From the NCBI GenBank assembly GCA_964059195.1, contig CAXKWD010000007.1, positions 154,179,269 through 154,243,268 on the forward strand: 64,000 nucleotides of DNA, read 5' to 3'. A program made the position numbers and the translations under genes. This document shows, piece by piece, positions 44,416 to 56,144 of the stretch. Position 1 is the first letter of the stretch, and every line of letters starts with the position of its first letter. The notes below the pieces were generated by a model that saw only the letters and a list, made by a program, of their open reading frames with translations, made no database searches and was not told the DNA's origin. This DNA is from Ectobius pallidus (Eukaryota > Arthropoda > Insecta > Blattodea > Ectobiidae).

Positions 44416-44861
44416 GCATCATTAACCAGTTAATAATTTATTTTTCGCCGTACAAAACAGAAATTCGATAACGATTTCAAATGCATTAGTTTTCAGCGTC
44501 GCTTTACATTCTCCGAATCGAGTCCAGAACCCGTTGTACAAAGTTTGCTGCAGGATTCATAATGACAGAATACGATAAACTCTTCTGTAATAGCAACAGT
44601 TTAAACTCATCTCGGATGTCCAAACAATTTAGTATGTTTAGTATTGTAGTTTGTTCATTTCTCCGGCAATCCGCCATTCAATCGCCAATTGTTTAACTCT
44701 CGTTTGTTCCAGCGTTTCACATGATCGCTTTAAAAACACACGGAACCCAATACTATCGACAAGCAGATTTTCTGATTAGGCCTACTGGTACAATAACTGT
44801 GAATTAAAAAAGTTAAACGAAATGCTTTGCATTGTGATGTGTTAAAATGGAATATCAAACT
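44416..44861. other. Intron 3 spacer
   Basis: No supported feature. Confidence 0.4.
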
Positions 44862-45355
44862 TTTTGAAGTGAAACTTCTTTAGCCGCGGTAGGAGTAAAT
44901 CGAGAGCTTGCGTTACGCTCAAAATCGTCTCGAAATTAGTGGGGCTGTGACGGGACGGACTGCACAGAAAACAATCAACTCAATGATTTGGCTTATCCAA
45001 ACTTTTAAAAATCCAAAAATCCAAAATCCAACATCCAAAATAAAAAATAAAAATTTAAAAATAAAAAAATAAAAAATCCAAAATCCAAATTTAAAAAATC
45101 TGAAAATCCAAAATTAAAAATACAAAAAATAAAATAAATAAAAAACCAACATTAAAAATCCTAAAGTCCAAAATTAAAAAATTCAAAGATCCAAAATTTT
45201 AAAAAATCCTTAAATCAGTAATTTAAAAAGTCCAAAAACCCAATATTAAAAACTCCAACAATCCAAAATTTAAAAATCCAATAATCCAAAATTGAAAAAT
45301 ATCCAAAAATTAAAACAAGTTTCACTTCTGTCGCATGGCGTTCCACGAACACTTT
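44862..45355 (-). mobile_element. Repeat family K, copy 2
   Basis: Inverse of 6861-7525: GAAGTGAAACTTCTTTAGCC at the left, AACAAGTTTCACTTCTGTCG at the right, and a CCAAAATTAAAAAAT-type degenerate array between (45005-45300). Confidence 0.82.
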
Positions 45356-45784
45356 TTTATAACCTAAACAGAAGGTCAGATGGAAATTTGTGATGATGAT
45401 ATACGATTTGATGACGATGATGACGATGATAATGGGTAATAAAATCAGGTAAACTAATGTAACAAAGTGCCAGAAAACTTTTGTTTAATCAGTGATAATT
45501 GCAATTATGATATGCAGAAAAGAAGTTATTTTTGTAGTCTATCTCCGAGTTAAGCTCCAGATCGATACGCACTGATCTGGTACGCACTGATATAAGAAAT
45601 TCTTAAAATATGTCAACATTTTACAAAATACACTGGCAATGTACGTAGGCCTAATTACTTTACAGTATTGTACCTTCTGTATATAACAGTATTCGTGTAG
45701 TTATCATTTCAACTTGATCAACGAAATAAACAAACATCTGACTGTTTTGATAATCATATGTGAAGGAATAAGTCATGTTTAACC

Positions 45785-47180
45785 CACTGCCTTCTAAACT
45801 GTATTACCCGTGTATGCACTGCCTGTCCTATACGGCTAATTTTGCGTACTCGGCGACATTACAGATGGCAGCACCTTTCACACCCAGATTGCTTCTTGTT
45901 TTTTTCTACGACATTGTTGATTATGTACTACCCGCGCGCGATTTCTTGAGCGCTCGGCTCCCTAGTCCTCATTCGGTAGGTTTCGTTCAACTTCGTAGGT
46001 TAAGCTGACAACATTGAAACACGAAGTACGCTATACACCCTGACATCTAGTGGCTTCAGGATCCTTATTCATTTATTGACATTATCTTTTCTGACGCATC
46101 GAGTTATGGGGAAAAATACAATCTTTCGAACTGCTGATTCCACAAACACTTCATTGTACATCCAACACTTTCCTCACCTCTTTAAGAATTCCGTATGTGC
46201 TAATTTCTGACGATCCCGTGAACTCTGATGTCAATTTCATGGACTGAAAGTTGAGCGAACTTTTCACCATTTGTATTAAATACGTTTAAAATTAGGCCTA
46301 TAGTTTTCTCCACTTTCAGATGCCTTACCTCTCTTACGTTTTAAAACACGAAATGGTGAAGCATGTTCTGCTAAGACTCTTCTTTATGCTTAAAATTAGT
46401 CATCCAGTGTAAAAATATTGAGCCTATATTATGCATAATATTCTTATTTGGTGACTTATTTGATAACCAAAGGCTTATGACGTGTAATTAATTGTTACGC
46501 AATACCGTCACCACGTTATATTATTGAACTGCATTAAAATCGTTGTATATTAAAGTCACTACATAAAATACCATACGCGCGATTCTGCTGAAACGTTATT
46601 TCTTTGGTTGACAACACTGCAGAAAGACTGGCGGAATAGCTTTGTTTTGTTCCCCCCGGCCCTCACTTCCCCGTAAATCCAGCGCTCAAGAAGTGGCGCG
46701 CGGGTAGTAGTGCTGTCTCGTAATATAGCATAAACTGAATGTTTAAACTTTTATTATTCTAGGTACCGGTACTTAATTGCTATGAATAAAATTTTGTGAA
46801 ATAATAATTATAAAATTTACTATCAATAGGCCTAATTAATTTATATTTATTTTAATTATTGCTCCAAAATTCCATTTCAAGGTAAGTGTCATATACTGGA
46901 ATAATATTATGTTCTAAACAAATAACACAAGTTTCTGTGTCTGTTTAATGCTTATTTTGACGCAGCAAACGCATAGAAGCAATGTACGGTAATGTATAGG
47001 GCACTGCCTTCTAGACTCTATTACTCGTGTATTCTCGAGACGGCAGTTGTATAGGTGGCGGTGATTGGTGCAATCTGGGTGTGAATTCTCTACTGGAGAA
47101 ACTAGGCAATTGAGCAATTCTCTAAACTCCATGTTAAAATAAAGCATAGGACAGGCAGTGTAATTCTCGAGACGGCGGTG
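45785..47180. mobile_element. hAT-like MITE family I, copy 2
   Basis: CACTGCCTTCTAAACTGTAT at the left and GAGACGGCGGTG at the right. The exact 8-bp duplication GTTTAACC is at 45777-45784 and 47181-47188. It is longer than copy 1 (8912-9402) mainly because element J (45930-46711) sits inside it. Confidence 0.93.
45930..46711. mobile_element. TA-targeting MITE J, nested in I
   Basis: CTACCCGCGCGCGATTTCTT and rc of AAGAAGTGGCGCGCGGGTAG are inverted ends, with GAGCGCT continuing both arms. TA flanks both sides. Family I copy 1 has the simple site GATTATGTCGTGCTGTC where this copy has GATTATGTA[J]TAGTGCTGTC. A TA duplication points to a Tc1/mariner-type origin. Non-coding. Confidence 0.88.
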
Positions 47181-47520
47181 GTTTAACCGTATTGCAAGTT
47201 CCAAAGCCGTATATTAACAGTGTAAAACAATATGTTGTCATGATAACTGATTTGCATTTGATAAATTCTTTCTAAATTTATTACCACAAAACAGACACTA
47301 AATTGGGCATTACTTCGGTATCGGTCAACCGATTTGGTGCAATATCAATAGGAATCTTCCCATGGACGTTATAAATACGTATACCAAGTTTCATGAAAAT
47401 CCGACAAAGCGTATTTGAGTTATCGCGCATAGAGACACACGGACAAACAGACAGACAGAGGGAAAGACATTTTCCCGTGCCCACACTATCTTATAAAGTA
47501 CCATCCTGGCACTTAATAAT

Positions 47521-47740
47521 AATGTTAGTGATGTTCGCAAAAGGATAATAACTTCATTTAAGAAGTTGTAAAGAAAATTGAAAGATGTATTGCAACCAGC
47601 TTATAATAATTTTTGTTTACTTTATTTCCATGTATTTTATAAGTTTTACCAGCCCCCAGATTAAAATACTGACTGCGCCCTGCTTTTTTATCACTTTTTT
47701 GTGTGTGTCTAATACAATTATCTATTAGCTTATAGTGTAG
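47521..47740. other. End of intron 3
   Basis: Non-repetitive. Just before exon 4 it has CTAAT (47709) and several AG dinucleotides (47727, 47734, 47739, 47747), so the acceptor is ambiguous. Confidence 0.4.
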
Positions 47741-47817
47741 CTTTTCAGAAAGGGAACGAGCCTGCAGAATCACAAGATACAGCAGCAAAAATAATTGTGG
47801 GTCAGGCAAAGAAAATG
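47741..47817 (+). CDS. Candidate exon 4, cytoplasmic tail
   Basis: With the acceptor at 47740 (TATAGTGTAG) the phase-1 junction from exon 3 is restored and the frame reads SFQKGNEPAESQDTAAKIIV then GQAKKM up to a strong donor ATG|GTAAGT, phase 0. The alternative acceptor CTTTTCAG at 47748 has a better pyrimidine tract. It would leave an open exon in the same frame but would not join exon 3 in phase without another exon. Composition is polar and tail-like. It follows a 31.5-kb intron, so linkage to exons 1-3 is inference from phase only. Confidence 0.45.
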
Positions 47818-47851
47818 GTAAGTCAATTGCAATATACTGTATATTACTAGC

Positions 47852-48815
47852 TTAAAAGGCCTGGTGTACCTCTTGTTTTGTATTTTCACATTGAAAATTA
47901 ACTTATGAAGGACTTTCGACTTTCAAATGCTAGGTCCTAGGTATGTAGAATTTGAAATGAAGAAAAACGACTTATCACACTCAAACTATTCCCTCAGAAA
48001 ACGCTTGATAAGTTATAGCTTTTTATGACTCATAGAGATTATAGAATTTTGCAGCCCATTGCTTCTATACACCATGCCTGGTAGGGGTTCAAATAAGAGA
48101 AACAGAATTTACGGTAACATAAAATTGTACTGTCTTTAAGGAACATTTTATTTCTTACTCTCATGATACCATACAACCGTTTCTGGGCTGAAATAAAAAA
48201 TACATTTTATAACACTTTCATACTTTCCTCCCCAAAAATCTGGGACATAATATACTGCGGGCATAGGACTAAAAATGTTCCATCCTATTTTGTCTCCTTT
48301 TACATGCTTAGGCCCTATGATAAACATCCATATTTCTCAACTAAAAATACAACGCCTACAGCCATGAATAACATATCAGTGGATAGAATTTTCAAACCAA
48401 CTTCTGATATAGCAAACTAAGACTGAAACAACTGAAAATGCTGTCCCTGCAATACGACTTCTTGTTCTACATCAAAATATGGAGTGAGAAAATGGTATTC
48501 TTTATGTCCGGGGCAGAGAAAATTATGTGACTGCATCACATTGTGCATTATTTTCGCGGATTTAATTCTTCAATATTTATTTGCACTAATGAATTCTATC
48601 GATAGCTTCTCTAATTTGTCAAAGTCCCGTTTCATTTACTTCCAAAGTACATCATTTTGCATATGGGAAAGAACGTGCTAAGTTTCCTGTGCAACATGTA
48701 CCAAAAAACATTAAAAGGCCTATTAATTTCCATTTAAGTAACATTTAACATAAGAGAGACAAACTTCATTTGATTGCCACACGGCCTGTTGGATATGGTT
48801 GCCATATATTCTTTT
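47852..48815 (-). mobile_element. Helitron HB, longer degraded copy
   Basis: Starts near CTAGCTTAAAAGGCC and follows the reverse complement of 22400-21990 (AGGACTTTCGACTTTCAAAT..., CTTGATAAGTTATAGC..., CATGCCTGGTAGGGGTTCAA). It then has about 240 bp absent from the 21572 copy and resumes with TTATGTCCGGGGCAGAGAAA and CAATATTTATTTG. The CCCGGG hairpin is lost and the 5' end is not found. Confidence 0.65.
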
Positions 48816-49575
48816 CCCTACAACTCGCAACAGCACTAACAGTTGACAGTGAGCGATGTTTGATTGTTTATACAGTTGAAAGCTTATATAACCTCAAAAG
48901 AGTGATATACATTTCTGGGGACTAGATATTTATCCATTACCACATTGAAATGCAAATATTTAATGTAATTATCAGACCAGAGCATTTCAACGTATCTTGT
49001 ATCTGACAACCATGTCCTAAAGGCTAAACATAATGTAAATTATAAAATTACTCGGGGGTAGCCTATATATAATAAATATAAACTTCTCTTCTCCTTGAAA
49101 TGTAATTATATAATCAATCCAACCTTTTCCAATAGACAACTAAATCTCTAAATAATGAAAGAAGCTGAAAATTAATATTCTAACTAGTAATCGAGTTAAA
49201 ATACACTTTGTCGACGTTCATATATTTCCAGACTCGTTGAGAAACACTCTGGTAACCATGGCTACAAAACATTCTTTGCGTATGTAATTCCAGAAATTTC
49301 AATGAAATTCCCTAGAGTTATAAAATTAGACGAATTCCTTCAAGTGAAACGGATTTCCTCGTAACCAGTAACATTAATGTCGAGAGGTTTCTAGCTGGAT
49401 TGTGAAGTTAGAAATGAAGTTTTAATATTTTATGCGGATTACTAACTAGCAGAGTGGTTTTAGCATCAATAGGCCTACTTCACTTTGTACGCTTATAACT
49501 CACAAAAGCTGCGAATGTGTTGATTCTTTTCTTTGAGGATGTGCGTTGTCGTAATCTCACGGGCCTTCTATACAC
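48816..49575. other. Intron 4, no feature seen
   Basis: Low-complexity AT-rich sequence without a supported gene. Confidence 0.4.
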
Positions 49576-50700
49576 CGTGTTACAAAAAGGTAAGGCAATA
49601 CTTCAGGAAAACATTCCTCAGCCATTTCATAATTACGGGTAGGACATTCTAGCAAATTATAAAAACTATTTTTGTTTATAACATATCATAAATAACAAAC
49701 TAGAATTGGTTCTTCACATTCTGTAAAATTTACAATGCCTTCTCCTCCACACTACATGCAAAGAATTATTTAAAATTTATTTTAAATATTTTAAATTTGT
49801 TTTTCAAAATCTATTACGAGTGGGACATAATTTGGACACTGATTTTAATGATGTAAAACAAAAGTTCATTTTCTGTTGTGCTATTACTGTTAGGGTCTTA
49901 ATGTTGTTATTAATGAAGGTATGAGAGATTAAATAAAAATTATAAACTGTTTCCAGGTTGTCAGAACATTTATTTAACTCATCAATAGTAATTTAACGAA
50001 ACTAACACCATTACGGGTGGGACAAAAAGTCACTTGTTTGTTATTTTACATAGTAATTAACCACACATATTTTTAGAAGTTAACCTTATACCAAATTGTA
50101 CCTTAAGATGTATATTTTTTCAAATGAAAATGGACATAGCTGAATACTCTTGACTACTTGGTACTAAAGAGTATTAAAATCATGCTAAAATGGCAAAAAA
50201 AAAGTAACTCAACGCAATAAATAAGTAAATCGACAGATTTTGCACATGAAACCACTTCAGCTACACCTAAGTCCTTTATATTCAGAGAATTTGTGGTTTT
50301 AAACTTATTTTTGACCACCCAATTACAATAATTTTACAACTTCCTTCTTTGAGGGAAAATTCCCATATTTTATGAAATGGCTGTCCTTGCATACAGAGGA
50401 TGAACGAATCTAAATTTCCATGACTCTGGACTACAAAACTTTATGAATACTTTTTGCTTAGGCTTAGAACAACCCCTGTCATTTCCAACTCAACCACAAA
50501 CTCAAAAAGAACGTTTTTCAATTAATCAACTTCTAGAATACTTTATTTTCGGCATCTTCCAAGAGCAACAACTGTGAATAAACTGTAAGTATAAGCTTCT
50601 TAAGAATGACTTTAATTTGTTTCTAAAGAAACCGGGGATTTCGGTTCACTTAAGATTTCCTTTACCGGGACAAATTAAGTTACAAAATGGCAAAATTTTA
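49576..50700. repeat. Unclassified region with spaced TTACGGGTGGGACA words
   Basis: TTACGGGTAGGACA (49633), TTACGAGTGGGACA (49814) and TTACGGGTGGGACA (50011) are spaced 181 and 197 bp apart. TTTACCGGGACA occurs near 50661. An element-like end CACCGTGTTACAAAAAGG lies at 49578. No inverted partner was found. Confidence 0.35.
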
Positions 50701-51007
50701 AAACGCAATATTATAATTTAGGTTACAAAATAATACACTGAGAACAATAAGCAAGATGCAAAATATAGGCAGACATTTAAAAAAGTTAATTTTTGGTAGA
50801 ACAGTTATTATAATAGTCAGATTAATTATTATAAATATTATTGTTGTTTTATTGTATTTTAGTTGAAAAGCAGTTTTAGCCATTTTTAGTTTCTAACGTA
50901 TTTTTTGTCCATTTTTAGGTTTTATAAGATCGGACTATGTGACTGTCATGACTAAGAAATGGATAATTATGTTAAAATATCACAGTTAGCTAGCAAAGAA
51001 CAAAGTA

Positions 51008-51680
51008 CGAGGGCTGTCCAGAAAGTAACAGACGTTTTGAAATAAAAAATAAACAAAGTGAAAAAAAAAAAATATTACATACGTTTTCAAGGTAGACTCT
51101 TAGGCTATTTTTCTGCATAACCACCATTCAAATTAAGGCATTTATCATACCGTGGCACAACCTTTCGATACCACCTCTGTAGAAATCCGCAGACTGCGAT
51201 TTCAACCACTTCAGAGAATAATTTATTGGGAAAAGTGTTTCAAAAAAATCTTTAGACTTTTGTAATATGCAATTCGTGCAGAAAATTCAATCAAATTCTT
51301 TAAATCCGTTTTCGAGAAAATCGCGAAAATTAAGTTATCTTCAAGTAGAGTGATTGTTAAAATGAAGAGAAAGTCGTTCCTAAGATTTTGTTTGAATTTT
51401 CTGCACGAATTGCATATTACAAAAGTCTAAGGCTTTTTTTGAGACACTTTTCTCAATAAATTCTCTGGAGTGGTAGAAATCGCAGGCGGCGGATTTCTAC
51501 AGAGAGGGTATCGAAAAGCTTGTGCCACGGTATGATAGGCCTAAATGCCTTAATTTGAATGGTGATTATGTAGACAGAAGCCTAAGAGTTCTCCTTCAAA
51601 ATGTGTGTACCATAATTTGTTTTCTTTACTTTGTTTATTTTTTTATTTCAAAACATCTGTTACTTTCTGGGCAGCCCTCA
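51008..51680. mobile_element. Palindromic mariner derivative
   Basis: CGAGGGCTGTCCAGAAAGTA at the left and the inverse at the right, flanked by TA (51006-51007, 51681-51682). The right arm encodes AADFYREGIEKLVPRYD, then, after a short insertion, KCLNLNGDYV, matching the known C-terminal end of mariner transposases. The left arm encodes a diverged version on the other strand (SADFYRGGIERL). The element is two inverted 3' ends with no 5' half. Confidence 0.88.
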
Positions 51681-51777
51681 TAGTTTCAAACCTAAGTATC
51701 CGGGCCCTAAACATAAGATACGAAACGTCATTTATGTTATTTCTTGGGTGTACTTAAAACCAAGTACAAATTTACGT

Positions 51778-53040
51778 ATATATGTTACGGTCAATCTGAT
51801 TATTCAGGGCAGTTTTCATAATGCTTGGTCATTATAAATAATGGCCGATAAAATCGGGCAATTTAATAATTTTACCACAATCCAGGATAATTTCTTACAC
51901 TGCCCGGCCAATATTAATACTGCTACAATTTCTCTGGTCACTTTAATAAATTGACAGCAATTTGGCAACGTGCGTCTGGTGTGATTCTCCCTAACCTAAC
52001 CTAACCTATGTAACTCGAAATGTCACCAAAGTGGAAGCTGCTCTAATAAATAAAAACTCTTGGATTTGACATTTTGTGTGTATATGTATATGTTTTCTTT
52101 TTGTTAGGCGTATGTATTTTTCATACTTATTTACTTTAATATAATATCCTCTTATTTTTGTATGTAGAGAAATATGAATAACAATTTTCTCAAATTGCCC
52201 ATACAATTTCCAGCATTATTCATAATGCCCGGGCAATGTGTTAATTTCTATATAATTTACCATTTTGCCACATCCCATTGGGCACTTTTAGGTAGATTTC
52301 GAAGAAAAATCTGCCTATTGCAATCGATACCATGTCATGTCTTTCGAAAAATTCTTTCATATCTTTACGTTTCATGCCTCCCTAAGTACGAAACCACCGC
52401 CTGTTCAAAAAAAAAAAATTGTGATATTTTATATATATATATAAGTTATATCTTTACACGATAGCGGCCGTAATTTCGAACATATTTGAACCAAATTTTA
52501 TTATGTTATTTCTAGGCCCAATAGTTCGGATAAGTTCGTTAATGAGCAAATTTGGCCCAAGGGGGTGGTAGGGGGAGGGGGTTGAAATTTTAAAAAATTT
52601 ATATCTCGGCCCCTATGAAGTATAGAGGGAAACTTTTTAGAGTACTTCCTATGGAGTTCACAGTGACACCAACGATTCGGGGGTTTTGTTGGTACGAGTG
52701 GGGGTGGGGGATGGAAATTCGAAATTTTTTAAACTACGTCTTGTGGGGTATCGTTGAAAAGCTCTTGATGAGTACTCTAGAGATCAATAACTAGTTTCTT
52801 GATAGTTCTCATATAAGACGAATTTGAATGATTGAAAAAGTGCTCTTTCCTCTTTTTTGCAATTATTATTGCGGGTTTGTCATACCAAGGCTAAAGAAGA
52901 AGAGTGCTACGCAGCGAGAATAAATTAAACCAAAAGCCCTTCGAAATCTACCTCAGCCTGTAGGCTTGCCTAAAGGGATTTTTTAAATTGCCCGGGCATT
53001 ATAAATAATGCCCAATTGATTACATTGACCGTGACATATA
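51778..53040. mobile_element. MITE U, outer element
   Basis: TATATGTTACGGTCAATCTG at the left and ATTACATTGACCGTGACATATA at the right. The interior repeats palindromic AATGCCCGGGCA and TTATAAATAATG words. Element T (52286-52975) is inserted between CATTGGGCAC and GGATTTTTTAAATTGCCC. Confidence 0.7.
52286..52975. mobile_element. Element T, nested in U
   Basis: TTTTAGGTAGATTTCGAAG at the left and CTTCGAAATCTACCTCAG then GCCTAAAG at the right. The interior has polypurine GGGGGTGGTAGGGGGAGGGG and GAGTGGGGGTGGGGGATGG. No coding frame. The right arm has an extra ~18 bp compared with the left. Confidence 0.65.
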
Positions 53041-53438
53041 CCCATACAAAGCGTGAAATGCATAACTTTAATGAGCTTATTAGTTAATAGAATAAAAGCA
53101 TAAAATCTGAGGCCTGGTAATGGGAAACCAGCATTACTTGTAATCATGTAAGCTGCAATCGATTACAGGCGTCTGTCTCCATGTAACAGCAAAACCTGTT
53201 CAGCGTTTGTGTTAAATTAATTATCTAAGCGTTATGGGTTGTGAAAGACTTTATGACCAAGCCATTATCTTAAAAGCTAGTGAAATAATCTAAGAACTAA
53301 GACAATAATTTATTACTTCACGTTTCTTTATCACTTTTATGCTGCTCGATTCCATTAATTTTGAAATATAGCTTCACTGGTACAATTTATTCTTTATACA
53401 TCATACCATTAGGTGTAACGTATCATTTTTTATTACAT
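53041..53438. other. Intron 4 spacer
   Basis: No supported feature. Confidence 0.4.
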
Positions 53439-53452
53439 ATAAATCAATATGT

Positions 53453-53908
53453 CCACCGCTGTGGCTCAGGGGATGCGTTCAACCCTCTCACGCAGCGGGC
53501 CCGGGTTCGGCCCGTTCGGTCGGGACAAGTTACCTAGGTGAGGTTTTTTCCAGGGTTTTCCCTCACCTGTGAGACAAATGTCAGGTAACTTTAGGCCCTT
53601 GTGGTCCCCGGATATCATCTGGCCGTCATTATCATCTTCATCCCCATCGTCGCCTTGTTCTGAGTGAGTGTGTGTTTGAATGGTGTGTATCGTTCTATGT
53701 GTCCGTGTTGTCTCGGAGGTGGTCCCGGCATTGGGCTGATCACTCATCCGGGGAGGCCCTCCATGTCCTTGTCTGGTCAAAAAAGTATGTTTGTGATCCA
53801 AAGATTATCCTTCTCCCGACAGGTCGCGGCCCTGTAAGGCACGGGCGGCTTGGGTCGCTTACATCCTAAAAAAGGGAGAGGTAAAACTACGACAAAGAAA
53901 GAAAGAAA
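53453..53908 (+). mobile_element. tRNA-derived SINE, family S4, complete
   Basis: The head has CTGTGGCTCAGGGGATGCGT and GGGTTCGGCCCG, and the tail is (GAAA)n. The exact 14-bp target duplication ATAAATCAATATGT lies at 53439-53452 and 53909-53922. Length 456 bp, long for a SINE. A second, head-only copy is at 54257. The antisense open frame at 53466-53801 is incidental to its GC-rich body. Confidence 0.95.
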
Positions 53909-53916
53909 ATAAATCA

Positions 53917-53920
<4 letters not shown>

Positions 53921-53962
<42 letters not shown>
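53921..53962. repeat. (TA)n microsatellite
   Basis: TA run directly after the SINE target duplication. Confidence 0.95.
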
Positions 53963-53969
<7 letters not shown>

Positions 53970-54021
53970 CATATATACATACATTTATGAATCACAGATT
54001 ACTGTCTCTGTTGGACATTAT

Positions 54022-54190
54022 ATGAGAATATTACAGGAGAAAAATTCCTCTGACATTGGGATTTGAACCTTTGGCTATCCGTGCCAATGCTCTACCAACT
54101 GAGCAAAACGTGAATTCACTTCACAGCGCCAGATGGAACCTCTCTCCTACCCCAGTGTCAGAGAAATTTTTCTCCTATAATATTCTGATA
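54022..54190 (-). mobile_element. Small MITE carrying a tRNA-like core
   Basis: GAATATTACAGGAGAAAAAT and ATTTTTCTCCTATAATATTC are inverted ends, and CTGACATTGGG/CCAGTGTCAG extends the arms. The core, on the minus strand, reads GCTCAGTTGGTAGAGCATTG and GGTTCAAATCCC: A- and B-box-like at tRNA spacing. The tRNA arms are imperfect and sit inside the inverted repeat, so this is an element rather than a tRNA gene. Confidence 0.65.
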
Positions 54191-54256
54191 TAAATCAATG
54201 TTACGAGTCACGATTCCTTAAGATTATTTTTATTTTCCGTTGGTTGGTAACATTAT

Positions 54257-54375
54257 TCCACCATTGTGCTCTAGGGGATGCGTTCCTCTCCTCACACTGC
54301 GGGCCCGGTTCGATTTCCGGTCGGGACATGTTTCTTGCGTGAGTTTTCTCCTCAACTGTGAGACGGAGGTTTATA
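54257..54375 (+). mobile_element. SINE S4 head fragment
   Basis: CCACCATTGTGCTCTAGGGG and CGGTTCGATTTCCGGTCGGG match the first ~110 bp of the S4 copy at 53453. It is 3'-truncated, which is unusual for retroposition. Confidence 0.7.
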
Positions 54376-55834
54376 AATCAATTTCCTTATATAAAATGGT
54401 TGCGAAAGTAAGAGAAAGTTGTCGACAATCTTCGCGTCACATCCCCAAAAGGTATTCCAAACATAAAATGTCTAAGCAAAATGCATTTATTTTCAGAGTC
54501 CTAAACATAAGCATAAATGGTTTAATTCGTAAGACAATCCTTGCCAAGCAATTTTAACTTTACTTGATAATGCTTATTGTGAGATATAATCGATTTTGCT
54601 AGCTAATTTTATGACTTTGGACTAAAATAGCACATTTCATTCAAGATCGTCACATTAAAAGTGCTTATTTCACTCCTAGACATCAATATCGCTGCTTCCC
54701 TTTCTTTTGTATAATAAAACTAATAGAATTATTTAAAAAACTGAGATATTAATATTTTTTAAACCCGGTGAAAAACAGAAATTGAAGAGGAATTTGTCAA
54801 AGAAGAACTGTGTTCCTTTTCACATGCGCCTGTGACGTTCTGTTAAGCTGAAATAACATTTTTACTTTATAAACCATTCTCCACTGACAGGCGTAGAAAC
54901 ATCACACAAGAAAATCTGTAAATGAGCTTCCTTACACATTGCAACAGCCGCGAATAAAATAAGATTTCTACGAAACTAATAGGCTAATTTAATTGATTTT
55001 CGTGTAAAGTGTTTTTTGCTTAATTTGGTGCTTATTTTTTACTTTTTTGTGCTTATTTGCTTGTTTATTTTAATGTTTTATTTTACTTATACATCCTGGA
55101 TCTACTGTTCACTGACGCATGAACTCAATATTTTTTCTACTTATAACCTATGTTACGAGTAGAGAAAATAATGTTCATGTAACATATTATGCAGACTAAT
55201 GAACTAATAATATTAGTTAAGAGATTTTATAGCAGTGTTCATATCTCTATGAAGCAGGATTATGATAACTAGCTAATAATGTTATGCATTCTAATATTAT
55301 TAACTAATATTATTAGCAAGTTCTATGAAATAGGGCCAGGTGAGATTAAACTCATTTCAAGCTTCCGGGAGATAATGGAGCTAAAATGAAACTTTTCTTA
55401 AGAATATTTGAAAACGTTTGGTAGATGAGCACTTTGGTTCATTTCAGTTCACATAGTCCCGGCCATCATGTTCCATTACTTTAGTATGCCGAGCTATGTT
55501 CTCCACTAAACGGTCATGGCATGGCACCGTATTCAATACCCTCCTTCCCTGTCAGCACTAATAAATAAATTTCCCACCCGATTTCGTGACCAAAATGTAA
55601 AGCATAATCATAACATTATACTCTGTACGTGACACGGGCCACCATTCCGCTTGTAGTAAAAACAGTGACAAACCCGAGGGGTTTCCTGTATGAACAGTAT
55701 ATACCATACCATAGCTATTTTCATGTACGGAGTACATAACCTATTCTTTCATGTGCACTCATAGTTTGGATATTATTTTAAAATCACACTAATATCAAAA
55801 TAGAAAAGTAAAAATATTGAACAATTATAGTTTT
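54376..55834. other. Intron 4 spacer
   Basis: GTGCTTATTT words at 55005-55060 and several CTAATAATATTAG palindromes at 55195-55320 suggest old element remnants, but no boundaries were found. No gene. Confidence 0.4.
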
Positions 55835-56042
55835 TCAGCTGTGTTTATACTCCTTTTAGCTGCGAGGCCATATCAGGAGTTCGGGATATGTGGCTACATA
55901 GTAGGGTAGGCCATGGAACTATTGATTGTCAGATGTTTCTATTATTGGTGCATTTTTATGGAGTAAATTTCAACTGATATTAATTTAAATGGATATGATA
56001 CAAGATGAAATGGTGAGGATGATTCATGGTATGTAAATATCC
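55835..56042 (-). mobile_element. SINE family D body, head missing
   Basis: Reverse complement of 16480-16760 without the tRNA head. It preserves the unbroken site TAAACACAGCTGAAAAA that shows the 39-bp insertion in the other copy. Confidence 0.75.
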
Positions 56043-56144
56043 AATCCGGCATTCTAGAGTGATAGGGAAAAAGCTAATTATGTCAAAATAACAAAGTTTT
56101 AAGAGAGACAAAAAAAATTATTTCCACAGCATTGTTACAATATT

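Larger units (their letters stand above)
45440..47520 (-). mobile_element. Repeat family C, copy split by a nested hAT-like MITE
   Basis: Left part 45440-45776 starts AATAAAATCAGGTAAACT and AACAAAGTGCCAG. Right part 47189-47520 ends AAAGTACCATCCTGGCACTTAATA and holds one tandem unit. The insertion at 45785-47180 interrupts a stretch that is continuous in other C copies. An unexplained ~180 bp (45575-45750) is extra. Confidence 0.82.

Noticed and set aside
48163..48420. 85-codon frame
   Set aside because: Falls in degraded Helitron HB sequence; not open in the other copies.
53466..53801. 111-codon minus-strand frame
   Set aside because: Antisense through the GC-rich body of a SINE with a clear target duplication.
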